64,000 nucleotides of DNA from Terriglobia bacterium (GTDB taxonomy: Bacteria; Acidobacteriota; Terriglobia; Bryobacterales; Bryobacteraceae), in assembly GCA_021325235.1 (NCBI GenBank), contig JAJPHN010000025.1, positions 186,001-250,000 on the forward strand. The letters run 5' to 3'. This document shows positions 17,156 through 25,899 of this stretch, in pieces; positions within the stretch are counted from its first letter, which is position 1, and each line of letters begins with the position of its first letter. A program made the translations under genes and the position numbers. The notes under the pieces are model-generated. The model had not been told where the DNA came from. It worked only from the letters and a program-made list of their open reading frames with translations, and searched no databases.

Positions 17156-18685
17156 TGTGCTGTCGTAAGTGGCAATATAAACGCGGCCGTTCGCGACCGA
17201 CAATCCGCTGAAGTGATTGAACGAAGTAATCTGATCGCCGCTTGAATAGAGTTCGCGTCCGGTCTGTGCATCGAGCGCGTACAAGACCGCGTGCGTTGAG
17301 TTCCGAATGCGCTCCGGGCTGTAATCATAAAGCCCGCGCTCAGGATAAGCCTGTTCCGTGTTCTCACCGCTGCCGTATGCGAATACAACTCCATTCGCGA
17401 CCACCGGCGGCTCCGCGCGGTTCATGTCGCGCGACATCCAGACCGGCACCATCCTGTATGTTCCGCCGTTCGCTTCGAGTCGGAACGCAACTTCGGCTCC
17501 ATGCGTCACCGAGCCATACGAAAGTGGTGCCTTGAACTGGCTGTGCACCGGGCCCCAGAACGGCGTCAAAATCCAGCGCGTGCCCCGCGCATCCTGCCAG
17601 GTCGCCATCGATCCCCATATGCCAGCCGAGGCGAAATTCACTTCCTCATTGCACATCTGTTGGCTCTCGGCAAGTGGTGTCTGGTGATCGTCTCCGCCCA
17701 TCTCCCGCGCATCGAGCAGATACACGCGACACGCTTTACTTCCTGTCACCATCAGTTCGTGATCGTGAAATGGAAAAACCGCGGGCGTCACCTGCATGTC
17801 CAGATCGCGTTTGCTCAACCACGCCCAGTCGCGCGGCTCAAACCAGTCCTGCAAAGCAAGTTGGCCATTCTCCACCTTCGCGCCGATCAGTCCATTGCCA
17901 AACGTGCGATTCTCTGGATCGTACACGCCATCCCCTGTCGGCGCCCACGCCACGCCGGTCGAATCGATGGCCGCGCCCTGACGACCCCAGAGTCCCCCGC
18001 TGCGTGGATTGAACGTCATCACTTTATGCGCCGGATCGTTCACGTCGATCGCCCACATCTGATTAGGGCTGCCATTGCAGCTCTGCGAAGTCGTCGTGAA
18101 GATGATGCCGTGCCACATATTCAGCGCATACGCCTTCGCATTTCCGAAGCTGAATTTCACCGGCGTCGCTACTTCTTCGCCGTCTGCTGCATTGACCGCG
18201 TGAAGCACTCCATCGCCCGAGAGCGCGTAAACAATCCGGTGTCCCTGCGCATCCGCCGGAGCCACAATCGGAGTGGCCGTCTGGCCCCCCGGACAGAGCG
18301 GGTCTCCCAGATCGAAACCTCTGCCCTCGTGCACCGGCGGATACGTGAAGTGCTTCGTCCAGAGAAGCTTTCCGCTTTCCACATCGATGCCGTAAAGATT
18401 GTCGGAGATACCGGCCTCGATCGCGACTTGCTTTGCGCCATGTGTTGTTTCGAGGCTCCCGATAATCAGCGGCGGAAACAGCGAATGCATCTCGCGCGGC
18501 TGATTGTCCAGCTTCAGTTTCCAGAGAATCTGCAGATCTTTCACATTGTGCGTGTTCAGGATGTGTTCTTCACGCTGCCAGTTATCGCGTTGCGGGCCGC
18601 CCCCGTCGGTGGGCCAGTCAGCGCATGGACTTTCGGCATAAACAATCAGCCCCGCGAGAACCAGAGCAACGACCGGCTTCAGCAT
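17129..18685 (-). CDS. PQQ-like beta-propeller protein (exported), copy 2
   Basis: 518 residues with a hydrophobic signal peptide (residues about 4-19). The repeated W-type blades (LLWTKHFTYPPV, VNAADGEEVATPV, MWAIDVNDPAHKV, YALDAQTGRELYSSG, LYCFGLKK) give the eight-bladed quinoprotein-like propeller fold. There is no CxxCH haem motif, and clear PQQ-coordinating residues cannot be confirmed, so it may be a structural or substrate-binding relative rather than a dehydrogenase. It is the last gene of a minus-strand operon and starts 2 bases after a paralogue with the same architecture. Confidence 0.82.
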   Translation of the reverse strand: MLKPVVALVLAGLIVYAESPCADWPTDGGGPQRDNWQREEHILNTHNVKDLQILWKLKLDNQPREMHSLFPPLIIGSLETTHGAKQVAIEAGISDNLYGIDVESGKLLWTKHFTYPPVHEGRGFDLGDPLCPGGQTATPIVAPADAQGHRIVYALSGDGVLHAVNAADGEEVATPVKFSFGNAKAYALNMWHGIIFTTTSQSCNGSPNQMWAIDVNDPAHKVMTFNPRSGGLWGRQGAAIDSTGVAWAPTGDGVYDPENRTFGNGLIGAKVENGQLALQDWFEPRDWAWLSKRDLDMQVTPAVFPFHDHELMVTGSKACRVYLLDAREMGGDDHQTPLAESQQMCNEEVNFASAGIWGSMATWQDARGTRWILTPFWGPVHSQFKAPLSYGSVTHGAEVAFRLEANGGTYRMVPVWMSRDMNRAEPPVVANGVVFAYGSGENTEQAYPERGLYDYSPERIRNSTHAVLYALDAQTGRELYSSGDQITSFNHFSGLSVANGRVYIATYDSTLYCFGLKK

Positions 18686-18687
18686 AA

Positions 18688-20298
18688 CTACTCGTCATCC
18701 TCCGTCAGCTGCAGGTTGGCCCCGGCCAGCCCGAAGCAGTACACGGTATTGTCGCTGGTCGAAAAATAGACTCGTCCGTTGGCCACCGCCAGCCCGCTTC
18801 CATCGATTCCACCCTTGATTGCATTGCCGCTCGTGTAGAGTTCCTTGCCGCTCAGTGCATCAAGCGCGTGCAGTACCGGCTGCGAAGTTCGCGAAAGCAG
18901 AAACAGCATGCCGTTGGCGATTACGGCCGGTGTCGGCTGCGCCAGGTCCTCCGAAGCCCAGAGCCGTGAGAACTGAGTCGCTCCATTCTTCACCGATAAC
19001 TTGAGCGCTACAACCTTTCCTGCGCCGGTGTCTTTTTCCGCCCGCGGCTTCTTACCTGCCGCGATCTCGACCGGCGCATAAATCCATCGTTCTTGTGTAT
19101 CGACGTTCTGCCAGCTGGTAAATGCGCCTCGAAATCTGGTCGCACTATGCTTCTTCTCCTCCGGCGCAATCGGATCGGAAACAAAAAGCGGCGTGTGATG
19201 ATCCGCCCCGCCCAGCGATTGCGCATCCAGCAGATACACGCGCCCGTCGTGCATACCCGCGGCAACCATCTGCTTCCCGAGCCAGGAAAAAACAATCGGC
19301 GTAATACCCGGCGCGCTCAGATCGCTGGCGCTCAGCTTCTCATGCGGCAGTGAAAACGAATCGCGCATGTTCAGTTCGCGCGGCGTGAGCGCAAGCACCG
19401 TCTCCTCGTAATCGCCTTTCCTGTCGGCGGGCTGAAAAAGCTGCACATAAACCGTGCCCTCGCGTCCGATGGCTGTTCCGGCACTCCCGGCAAATCCTCC
19501 AACCTCGGGCGAGAACACCAGCACGCGCTTTTCGTTGCTCAGCAGATTCACCGCATAGAGTGCGTTGCGATATCCATCGCAGTTATCGGCAGTCGTTGCG
19601 TAAACCATGTTCTGCCAGACGTTCAGACTCGTTACTTTCGCATGCGCGGGCACAAACTGAATGGCAGATATGAGGTCCGCCCCTGTCGAGCTATTCAGAA
19701 TATGCAGATAGCCGTCGCTCGAAACCGTGTAAATGACGGCGAGCTGCGTCAGCGTCTCCGGCCGCATCGGATAAACGCTCTGCCAAAGCGGCGGAAAATA
19801 TGGTGAGCGCCTCGGCGGCCGCGGTTGTCCCGGAACAGCCGGCGTCCGGCTGGCAAATGCGGCGAAATGCATCGTAGCGGAACTGCTGCCTGCCATCGCC
19901 ACCGGATTGCTGGCTCCCGCTTCGCACGCCGCGTTTGCCGCCCCGCGCGTAGTCGAACCGCTTTTCACAGCCAGCTTCGTATCCCAGATCGTCTTGTTCA
20001 GATCGGCATCCACCGAAAAAACGCGATCCGGTTTCGCCGCGAAGATCAGCATCTCCTTGAACCCGCGATAGGTAATCAGATTGCCGTTGATAATCGGCGC
20101 GGTGAGGCCGCCGGTAACGTCCTCCGCACGGTATTCATAAAGCGGCCGCAGGTTCTTGATATTCGCTTTGGTCAGCACGTGCTCCGACCGCGCCCAGCCG
20201 TTGCGCTCCGGCCCTCCGTTTTGCATCGGCCAGTCCGCCGCGAATGCCACCAGCGCACCCAGCCCCGCCGCCATGGCAACTCTTCTCAAATCCCGCAT
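18688..20298 (-). CDS. PQQ-like beta-propeller protein (exported), copy 1
   Basis: 536 residues with a signal peptide (RRVAMAAGLGALVAFAADWP). Propeller blades are visible as VFSVDADLNKTIWDTKL, LHILNSSTGADLISA, ALYAVNLLSNEKRV, VLHALDALSGKELYTSG and VYCFGLAG. The opening WPMQNGGPERNGWARSEH parallels WPTDGGGPQRDNWQREEH in the next gene, showing that the two are paralogues. No haem motif is present; the adjacent upstream gene encodes a small CxxCH protein that could supply electron transfer. Periplasmic quinoprotein-type oxidation is plausible, but the substrate is unknown. Confidence 0.82.
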   Translation of the reverse strand: MRDLRRVAMAAGLGALVAFAADWPMQNGGPERNGWARSEHVLTKANIKNLRPLYEYRAEDVTGGLTAPIINGNLITYRGFKEMLIFAAKPDRVFSVDADLNKTIWDTKLAVKSGSTTRGAANAACEAGASNPVAMAGSSSATMHFAAFASRTPAVPGQPRPPRRSPYFPPLWQSVYPMRPETLTQLAVIYTVSSDGYLHILNSSTGADLISAIQFVPAHAKVTSLNVWQNMVYATTADNCDGYRNALYAVNLLSNEKRVLVFSPEVGGFAGSAGTAIGREGTVYVQLFQPADRKGDYEETVLALTPRELNMRDSFSLPHEKLSASDLSAPGITPIVFSWLGKQMVAAGMHDGRVYLLDAQSLGGADHHTPLFVSDPIAPEEKKHSATRFRGAFTSWQNVDTQERWIYAPVEIAAGKKPRAEKDTGAGKVVALKLSVKNGATQFSRLWASEDLAQPTPAVIANGMLFLLSRTSQPVLHALDALSGKELYTSGNAIKGGIDGSGLAVANGRVYFSTSDNTVYCFGLAGANLQLTEDDE

Positions 20299-20301
20299 GA
20301 G

Positions 20302-20763
20302 TCAGAAAATAATCCGCGACTTCTTCGCCTCGAGCTTTTCAAAATCGATACCCGGCACATTGCGCAGATCAGCCAGCGAGTGAAAATCTCCATGCTCCTC
20401 CCGATAGGCAATCAGCGCGCGCGCCTGCGAACGCCGCATCGCCAGCGTCGTCTGAAGGTCGATCATGTTTGCTTTGTTGATGTTCACTGGCGCCGGAGCC
20501 TCAGGGCCAAAATTCTTCGAGAGGTAGTTCAGAATCGCTTCAAATTCTTCATCCGAGCCCTGCGCGCCCAGCTTGATCATCTTCGTGATTGTGTCTTCCC
20601 ACGCCGAGCGCCGTTGGTGCATCGAAGCGGCACGCTCCGGCGAGTGGCACCGCCCGCAGACTCGCACCGTCGCCGCTTTCCCCGGTCCGTCCGGCAACAC
20701 ATCCGCCCTCGCCAACCCCGCGCAAACGAACAAGCCAAAAACGATAACCCACTTCATCTTCAA
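20302..20763 (-). CDS. Cytochrome c-like / ComEA-type helix-hairpin-helix fusion
   Basis: 153 residues. After a signal peptide (1-20) there is a single haem motif C36-G-R-C39-H40 in a short cytochrome c-like segment (to about 88). A ComEA-like helix-hairpin-helix follows (about 92-150) with VNINKANMIDLQTTL and FHSLADLRNVPGI. ComEA domains bind DNA, but in this exported context the module may instead bind a partner protein. The ATG overlaps the stop of the DUF1080 gene, and 3 bases separate it from the first PQQ-like gene. The operon position suggests it is the electron acceptor for the propeller proteins (inference). Confidence 0.85.
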   Translation of the reverse strand: MKMKWVIVFGLFVCAGLARADVLPDGPGKAATVRVCGRCHSPERAASMHQRRSAWEDTITKMIKLGAQGSDEEFEAILNYLSKNFGPEAPAPVNINKANMIDLQTTLAMRRSQARALIAYREEHGDFHSLADLRNVPGIDFEKLEAKKSRIIF

Positions 20764-21506
20764 AAGCTCTTGATCCGAATGTGCCGCGTTTCGATCTTCA
20801 TCGCAACGCCCGGCAACCGGTGCAACTGAATACCAATCTCTCCTTTCATTTTGCGATGCTCCGGATCGTTATCGACCAGCACAGCCGTCACGCGGCCGTT
20901 CAGAAGCTGAATCAACGTATTCCCGCGCGCAATAATATGCAGCTCGTTCCAGTCGTTATCGCGGATAATGCCGCGCAGATCGGAAGCCTCCCCCAGCGAT
21001 CCGATCGAGCCGGATTTCCCGCTCTCCGGTACCTCCGCAATCTGCCCGCGCAGCGCAAGAAAGCCGCGCCCGCGCTCTTCGTAAATCTGCCCGGTGTACT
21101 GCTGCTTCAGATCCATATCGAACTGGTAGCCCTTCATTACCCAGCGCGCCACATCCGGCAGTTCTTCGCTGCGATACTGAATCCCGCTGTTACCATCCGT
21201 CGTGCCGGTCAGCTTAAACTCCGCCTTCAGCTCGAAATCACCCGGCTCGCCGCCCTTCCAGATGCAAAATGTATTCTGCTTCGGCTGATGATTCACATTC
21301 GATTCGCCCACAATCGCCCCATCCGCCACTCGCCAGAAATCCGGATCGCAGTCCCAGCCCTGCAAACTCTTTCCGTCAAAAATCTCGTGAAATCCGCTCT
21401 CAACCAGTGGCGGCACCGGATTGCTCGCGCCTGCCAATATGCTCGGAGCAAAGCCCAGCAGCAGAAGCGCCATTCGCCCGCGCGGCCTTTTTTTCGAATT
21501 CGCCAT
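20760..21506 (-). CDS. DUF1080 (3-keto-disaccharide hydrolase-like) protein
   Basis: 248 residues from the ATG at 21506, chosen because AGGAG lies 5 bases upstream; the frame is open 12 codons further. A signal peptide (ALLLLGFAPSILAGA) is followed by the DUF1080 jelly-roll: FHEIFDGKSLQGWDCD at the start, then FCIWKGGEPGDFELKAEF, NSGIQYRSEE, GYQFDMD and DWNELHIIARGNTLIQLLNG. Family members include periplasmic 3-keto-glycoside hydrolases. That would fit with the linked redox proteins and the divergent sugar/alditol oxidase, but the substrate is inferred only. Confidence 0.9.
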   Translation of the reverse strand: MANSKKRPRGRMALLLLGFAPSILAGASNPVPPLVESGFHEIFDGKSLQGWDCDPDFWRVADGAIVGESNVNHQPKQNTFCIWKGGEPGDFELKAEFKLTGTTDGNSGIQYRSEELPDVARWVMKGYQFDMDLKQQYTGQIYEERGRGFLALRGQIAEVPESGKSGSIGSLGEASDLRGIIRDNDWNELHIIARGNTLIQLLNGRVTAVLVDNDPEHRKMKGEIGIQLHRLPGVAMKIETRHIRIKSF

Positions 21507-21551
21507 GGAATCTCCTAGTGGAATGACTAAAATATCAGGCACGTCTTCACT

Positions 21552-22886
21552 ATGGACAAACGTGAGTTTTTGAAAACCTCAGCCGCGATTCTGGTGGGAG
21601 GAATTGCTTCCAATCTCATGAGCGCTGAGGAGCCGCTTACCAACTGGTCGGGAAATTACCGCTACCACGCCGCCCGCGTGCTTTTTCCCAACTCGGTGAA
21701 GGAAGTACAGGAGGCCGTCAAGTCCTCCAAAAAGCTCAAAGGTCTCGGCTCGCGGCATTCCTTCAATTCAATCGCTGACACGACCGGTGACCAGATCTCT
21801 GTCAAAAACCTGCGCGAGCTGAAGATCGATAAAGCATCCGGCACAGTCACCATCGGCGGCGGACTCCGCTATGGCGATATCGCTCCCTATCTCGACCAGC
21901 ACGGTTACGCCCTCCACAATCTTGCTTCGCTGCCCCACATCACCGTCGTCGGCGCCTGCGATACGGCCACCCATGGCTCCGGCGTCAAAAACGGCAATCT
22001 CTCGACTGCGGTCCGCGCCCTCGAAGTCGTCACCCCCAATGGCGAGATTGTGAAATTTTCCGAGGAACAGAATGCTTCTGCATTCCCCGGCGCCGTTGTT
22101 GGTCTCGGCGCGCTCGGCATCGTGACAAACATCACCTTGCATCTGCTCCCAACCTTTCAGATGCGCCAGGCCGTCTACGAAAATCTCAGCTTCGATCATC
22201 TCGAGCATCATCTCGAAGAGATCTTCGCCAGCGGTTACAGCGTCAGCCTCTTCACCGACTGGCAGAATCACCGCGCCACTCAGGTCTGGATCAAAGAAAA
22301 AATCGATCCCGGTAAAACCAAGCCGTATCCGCCCGAATTCTACGGCGCGAAACTCGCCACCCGAAAACTGCATCCGCTCGCCGGCCATTCCGCGGAAAAT
22401 TGTACCGACCAGCAGGGTATTCCCGGCCCCTGGTACGAGCGCATGCCGCATTTCCGCATGAATTTCACCCCCAGCAGCGGCGCCGAACTGCAGTCGGAAT
22501 TCTTCGTTCCGCGCGATAAAGGTTACCAAGCGATTCTGGCCGTCGAAAAACTACGCGATCAGATCACGCCGCATCTGTTCATCACCGAACTGCGCGCCAT
22601 CGCTGCCGATAATTTCTGGATGAGCCCCTGCCATCAGCGCGACGCCCTGGCCATCCACTTCACCTGGAAACCCGAATGGCCGGCCGTAAAAAATGTGCTG
22701 CCGGTGATTGAGCAGGCCCTCGCGCCCTTCGATCCTCGCCCGCACTGGGCGAAGCTATTCACCATGGCTCCCGAAAAGCTGCAGGCTCAATACCCAAAAC
22801 TCGCGGACTTCAAAAAGCTTGTAGCCCAGTACGATCCCGAAGCCAGATTCCGTAACGAATTTCTCGAGCACAATCTTTACACCTGA
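21552..22886 (+). CDS. FAD-linked alditol/xylitol oxidase-like protein
   Basis: 444 residues. A Tat-like leader (DKREFLKTSAAILVGG, with KR instead of RR) precedes the FAD_binding_4 domain. LKGLGSRHSFNSIADT holds His69, the likely covalent-flavin residue of AldO-type oxidases, and ACDTATHGSG is the second FAD loop. The C-terminal ALO-like domain contains FFVPRDKGYQAI, and the ending is FRNEFLEHNLY. These enzymes oxidise alditols or aldonolactones, with O2 or a carrier as acceptor. Only 45 bases separate it from the divergent DUF1080 operon, suggesting co-regulation. Confidence 0.87.
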   Translation: MDKREFLKTSAAILVGGIASNLMSAEEPLTNWSGNYRYHAARVLFPNSVKEVQEAVKSSKKLKGLGSRHSFNSIADTTGDQISVKNLRELKIDKASGTVTIGGGLRYGDIAPYLDQHGYALHNLASLPHITVVGACDTATHGSGVKNGNLSTAVRALEVVTPNGEIVKFSEEQNASAFPGAVVGLGALGIVTNITLHLLPTFQMRQAVYENLSFDHLEHHLEEIFASGYSVSLFTDWQNHRATQVWIKEKIDPGKTKPYPPEFYGAKLATRKLHPLAGHSAENCTDQQGIPGPWYERMPHFRMNFTPSSGAELQSEFFVPRDKGYQAILAVEKLRDQITPHLFITELRAIAADNFWMSPCHQRDALAIHFTWKPEWPAVKNVLPVIEQALAPFDPRPHWAKLFTMAPEKLQAQYPKLADFKKLVAQYDPEARFRNEFLEHNLYT

Positions 22887-22920
22887 TCCGTTCCGTATCT
22901 CACCAGCATTGGGGCGCCCA

Positions 22921-24861
22921 TTATGCCGCATTCTCCACATCCACCACCGCCTCCGCAATCTGCCCCAGATACCGGCCGTCCGCCAACACATCTGCCGCAA
23001 ACGCAACCCGCGATTCTCTCGCTACAAACTCCTGCGGAATCGTAATCCCAAACTTCGCCTTCGCACTCCCGAGCGGCCCAACGCGCAATCGCACGGTGCC
23101 CGGCTCCGAGCGCCAGCCCTTCGGCAGCGCCAACGCAACCTGCATCTCCACCTCGCGCTTCCGGTGATTGCGCACCTGAATCTCAAACTCGCGTCTCTCG
23201 CCCGCTCGCATCCGTGACAGATACGGCACGATCTCGACCCAGCTCGGATCGATGCCCATATCCGCATCCGCATCCGCAATCAGCGCTCTCATCTGCGCAT
23301 CCTGCTTTTCCAGTTTTTCTCGAAATGCGCGCACCATATCGAGATCCAGCAGAAACGGCTCCCCATGCCCCGGACATAAAATATGCGGCCTAAACTCGAG
23401 CAGGTTCGCCACCGATTTGAGATGATCGCCCAGCTTCACCCGATTGCGATAGATCAGGTTATGGCGAATCTCAAACGGCCGGTCCGCATCATGAAAAAAC
23501 GCGTCGCCTGTAAAGCCCAGCCGCACGCCATCGATCGTCGCGAACAACGCCATCTGATAATCCGTGTGCCCCGGCGAATGCACCGCCGTGAATTCATACT
23601 CCTCCCAGCGAAACGTCTCCCGATCCCGCAACAAACGGTCCGCCCGCACTGGTGCCCCCAGCGTGCAGCCCAGGTTGTACCGCCCCGGATTCGCAATGAT
23701 CGCCGCGAAATTCTCAAAGCACCAGATCTTCGTCCCGAACGTAGCGGCCAGATACGGAAACCCGTTCAGATGATCGTCATGCATATGGCTCGGAATCGCC
23801 ACATCGATCGACTTCACTCCATAGCGCTCCCGCAGCTGCTCAATGCTGTGCTCCAGGAACCGGAATCGATCGCCCACTTCGGTCGCCGTGCGATACGTAT
23901 AAAACGAATTCCAGCTCGGTCCGCCGTAATCCAGAAACAGCGCCTTCCCGCTCTCGCTCACAATCGCGTAGAACGACGACATCGTCTGGTACTGCGCAAT
24001 CACATGCTTTGTGAGTTGCCGCGGCTGCTGATCGAAACTCCCGCCCCACGATTTCCAGTAACTGAACCAGTCGCGCAGCTTCGGAACAAGCTCGGCAATC
24101 GCGCGCGCCGGCTCCCGAATCTCCCGCCCATGCGAGGGGCACACCAGATCAGGTGAAACTGCCGCGAGCTTTTCGAGCGAATACGCGGCCAGATCGGCGC
24201 CTTCGTGCTCGCCATAGTCGTACTGCAGATCGTAGAGCGTCTGCACCTTTCCAGCCGAGTGAATCAGGTCTCCCGTAAATGCAACTTTCCGTCCGTCCAC
24301 CTGCGTAATCAGCGCAACCGATCCCGGCGTATGCCCTGGTGCCGGCTGAATCAAGAACTCGTACTCGCGCCAGCGAAACGTCTCATAATCCTGCAGCACG
24401 CGTGCCACCGGAACACTCGCCGTCAACGAAAAGAAATCGTTGCGCACGTAATACAGCTCAAATAGTCTCCGGTTGCGCCAGAAATTTTCCGCCGCTTCGA
24501 AATACGCTCGCTCATGCTCCGGCACCGCAATCGAAATGCCGCGTGCTGCCGCCAGCGGATCGCCCTGCGCCTGGTCACGATGATGATGCGTGTGCAAGAT
24601 CCATTCGAGTCGCGTAATTCCCAGCGCACCCAAATGCTCCAGCACCGCCCCCGAGCCAAAATCGATCGCGACTGCGCTGTCTCCGCTGCGAATCAGATAC
24701 ACATTGCAGGTATCTTCCAGCACACACAGATGCTCGGAAATCTTGCGCGGCTTGCTATCCGGCGCGAAGGCGGTCCGGCCCGGTTGCACTCCGCTGGAAA
24801 GCGCCGCAGCCGCCGGCACACCTTGCAAGAATCCGCGCCTTGAAACCGAGTCTCCCTCCAT
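22921..24861 (-). CDS. Tandem metallo-beta-lactamase-fold hydrolase, Tat-exported
   Basis: 646 residues. SRRGFLQG (residues 7-14) is a twin-arginine signal. Two MBL-fold domains follow. Domain 1 has HHHRDQ at 92-97, PGHTPG at 176 and CPSHGRE at 241. Domain 2 has the complete HMHDDH at 359-364, PGHTDY at 430 and CPGHGEP at 496. In domain 1 the last histidine of HxHxDH is replaced by Gln97, so its second metal site may be impaired. Residues about 540-646 form an Ig-like tail. Substrate is unknown. The gene is divergent from a ROK kinase, with starts almost overlapping. Confidence 0.85.
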   Translation of the reverse strand: MEGDSVSRRGFLQGVPAAAALSSGVQPGRTAFAPDSKPRKISEHLCVLEDTCNVYLIRSGDSAVAIDFGSGAVLEHLGALGITRLEWILHTHHHRDQAQGDPLAAARGISIAVPEHERAYFEAAENFWRNRRLFELYYVRNDFFSLTASVPVARVLQDYETFRWREYEFLIQPAPGHTPGSVALITQVDGRKVAFTGDLIHSAGKVQTLYDLQYDYGEHEGADLAAYSLEKLAAVSPDLVCPSHGREIREPARAIAELVPKLRDWFSYWKSWGGSFDQQPRQLTKHVIAQYQTMSSFYAIVSESGKALFLDYGGPSWNSFYTYRTATEVGDRFRFLEHSIEQLRERYGVKSIDVAIPSHMHDDHLNGFPYLAATFGTKIWCFENFAAIIANPGRYNLGCTLGAPVRADRLLRDRETFRWEEYEFTAVHSPGHTDYQMALFATIDGVRLGFTGDAFFHDADRPFEIRHNLIYRNRVKLGDHLKSVANLLEFRPHILCPGHGEPFLLDLDMVRAFREKLEKQDAQMRALIADADADMGIDPSWVEIVPYLSRMRAGERREFEIQVRNHRKREVEMQVALALPKGWRSEPGTVRLRVGPLGSAKAKFGITIPQEFVARESRVAFAADVLADGRYLGQIAEAVVDVENAA

Positions 24862-24890
24862 CGCCTCCGCCCGCCGATTATCATACGAAT

Positions 24891-25751
24891 TTGCCCGCCA
24901 CTCACACGCTCGCCGTCGATATCGGCGGCACCAAACTCACCCTCGGCGTCTTTCGCGGTGAACAACTGATCGAGCGCGTCAGCACTCCCACCGATCGCTC
25001 CGGCGGCCCGCAATGGATGCTCAACGAAATCGTGCGCATCGCTTCGCCCTGGGTCCGCCAATATTCGATCGAGCGCTGCGGCATCGGCTTCGGCGGACCC
25101 GTCAACTCGCGCACCCAGCAGGTCATCTGCTCCACCCACGTCGAGGGTTGGCTAAACTTCGATCTCGTCGCCGCCCTCAAAGCACGTCTCGGCGTCTCCT
25201 CCGTCATGGACCGCGACACCATGGTCGGCGCCCTCGGCGAAGGTTTCTATGGCGCTGGCCGCGGGGCCAGACCGCTCTTCTACATGACCATCTCGACCGG
25301 CATCGGCGGCGGACTGCTCACCGATTCCGGCCTCTATCACGGCTACGATTCGTTCGCCTGCGAAATCGGTCATCACGCCGTCGTGCCCGACGGTCCCGAG
25401 TGCCTGTGCGGCGCACGCGGCTGCCTCGAACGCCTCTGCGCCGGTATCTGGTTCGAGCGCGATTACGGCCAGCCCGCCAGCATCAAGCTCCGCGATCCCG
25501 AATTCGTGAAGCAGTACGTGCGCCCGCTCGCCCGCGGTCTGAAAAACTGCATCATGTTCTTGAATCCGGCCCGAATCGTCATCGGCGGCGGCATCAGCAA
25601 AGCCGGCGACGCTCTCTTCACACCGCTACGCGAAGAAATGTCCCGCCAGATCCCCGCCTGGTCCCGCGCCACCGTCGACGTCGTTCCCGCCGCCCTCGCC
25701 GACGACAGCATTCTCTGGGGCGCCCTCGCCCTCGCCAACGGCAGATACTAA
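24891..25751 (+). CDS. ROK-family sugar kinase
   Basis: 286 residues from TTG 24891, which places the phosphate loop at the usual distance from the start; the frame is open to a TTG at 24840, inside the divergent MBL gene. AVDIGGTKLTLGVF is the ATP-binding phosphate-1 loop, GIGFGGPVNS and TISTGIGGGLL are ROK motifs, and CEIGHHAVV with CLCGARGCLE is the zinc-binding signature. It would phosphorylate glucose or a related hexose in the cytoplasm. No helix-turn-helix domain is present, so it is an enzyme rather than an NagC-type repressor. No ribosome-binding site stands out at either start. Confidence 0.88.
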   Translation: MPATHTLAVDIGGTKLTLGVFRGEQLIERVSTPTDRSGGPQWMLNEIVRIASPWVRQYSIERCGIGFGGPVNSRTQQVICSTHVEGWLNFDLVAALKARLGVSSVMDRDTMVGALGEGFYGAGRGARPLFYMTISTGIGGGLLTDSGLYHGYDSFACEIGHHAVVPDGPECLCGARGCLERLCAGIWFERDYGQPASIKLRDPEFVKQYVRPLARGLKNCIMFLNPARIVIGGGISKAGDALFTPLREEMSRQIPAWSRATVDVVPAALADDSILWGALALANGRY

Positions 25752-25758
25752 CCCGTAA

Positions 25759-25890
25759 ATGCCGAAATCGGCACTCGCCCGCGGCACAATCGCAATCCTA
25801 TTTCTCGTCGCCATCCTGCTCCAGATCCTTCCGTCCTGTCTTCTGCTTGTCGCAGCTTCCTTCCTCATGTCCCACCCTCACCCTCGCTAA
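25759..25890 (+). CDS. Possible small membrane protein, 43 residues
   Basis: A short frame begins 8 bases after the ROK kinase stop and ends 9 bases before the isochorismatase start. It translates to one hydrophobic helix (TIAILFLVAILLQILPSC, then LLLVAASFLM) with a short basic N-terminus. The fit between the two genes and the hydrophobic composition favour a real single-span protein. There is no good ribosome-binding site and no known family, so it could be chance. Confidence 0.3.
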   Translation: MPKSALARGTIAILFLVAILLQILPSCLLLVAASFLMSHPHPR

Positions 25891-25899
25891 ATTGAAGTT

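Noticed and set aside
17501-18769. 422-codon open frame on + opposite the PQQ-like gene
   Set aside because: Arg/His-rich composition, no start signal and no motif; it is antisense to an exported beta-propeller gene.
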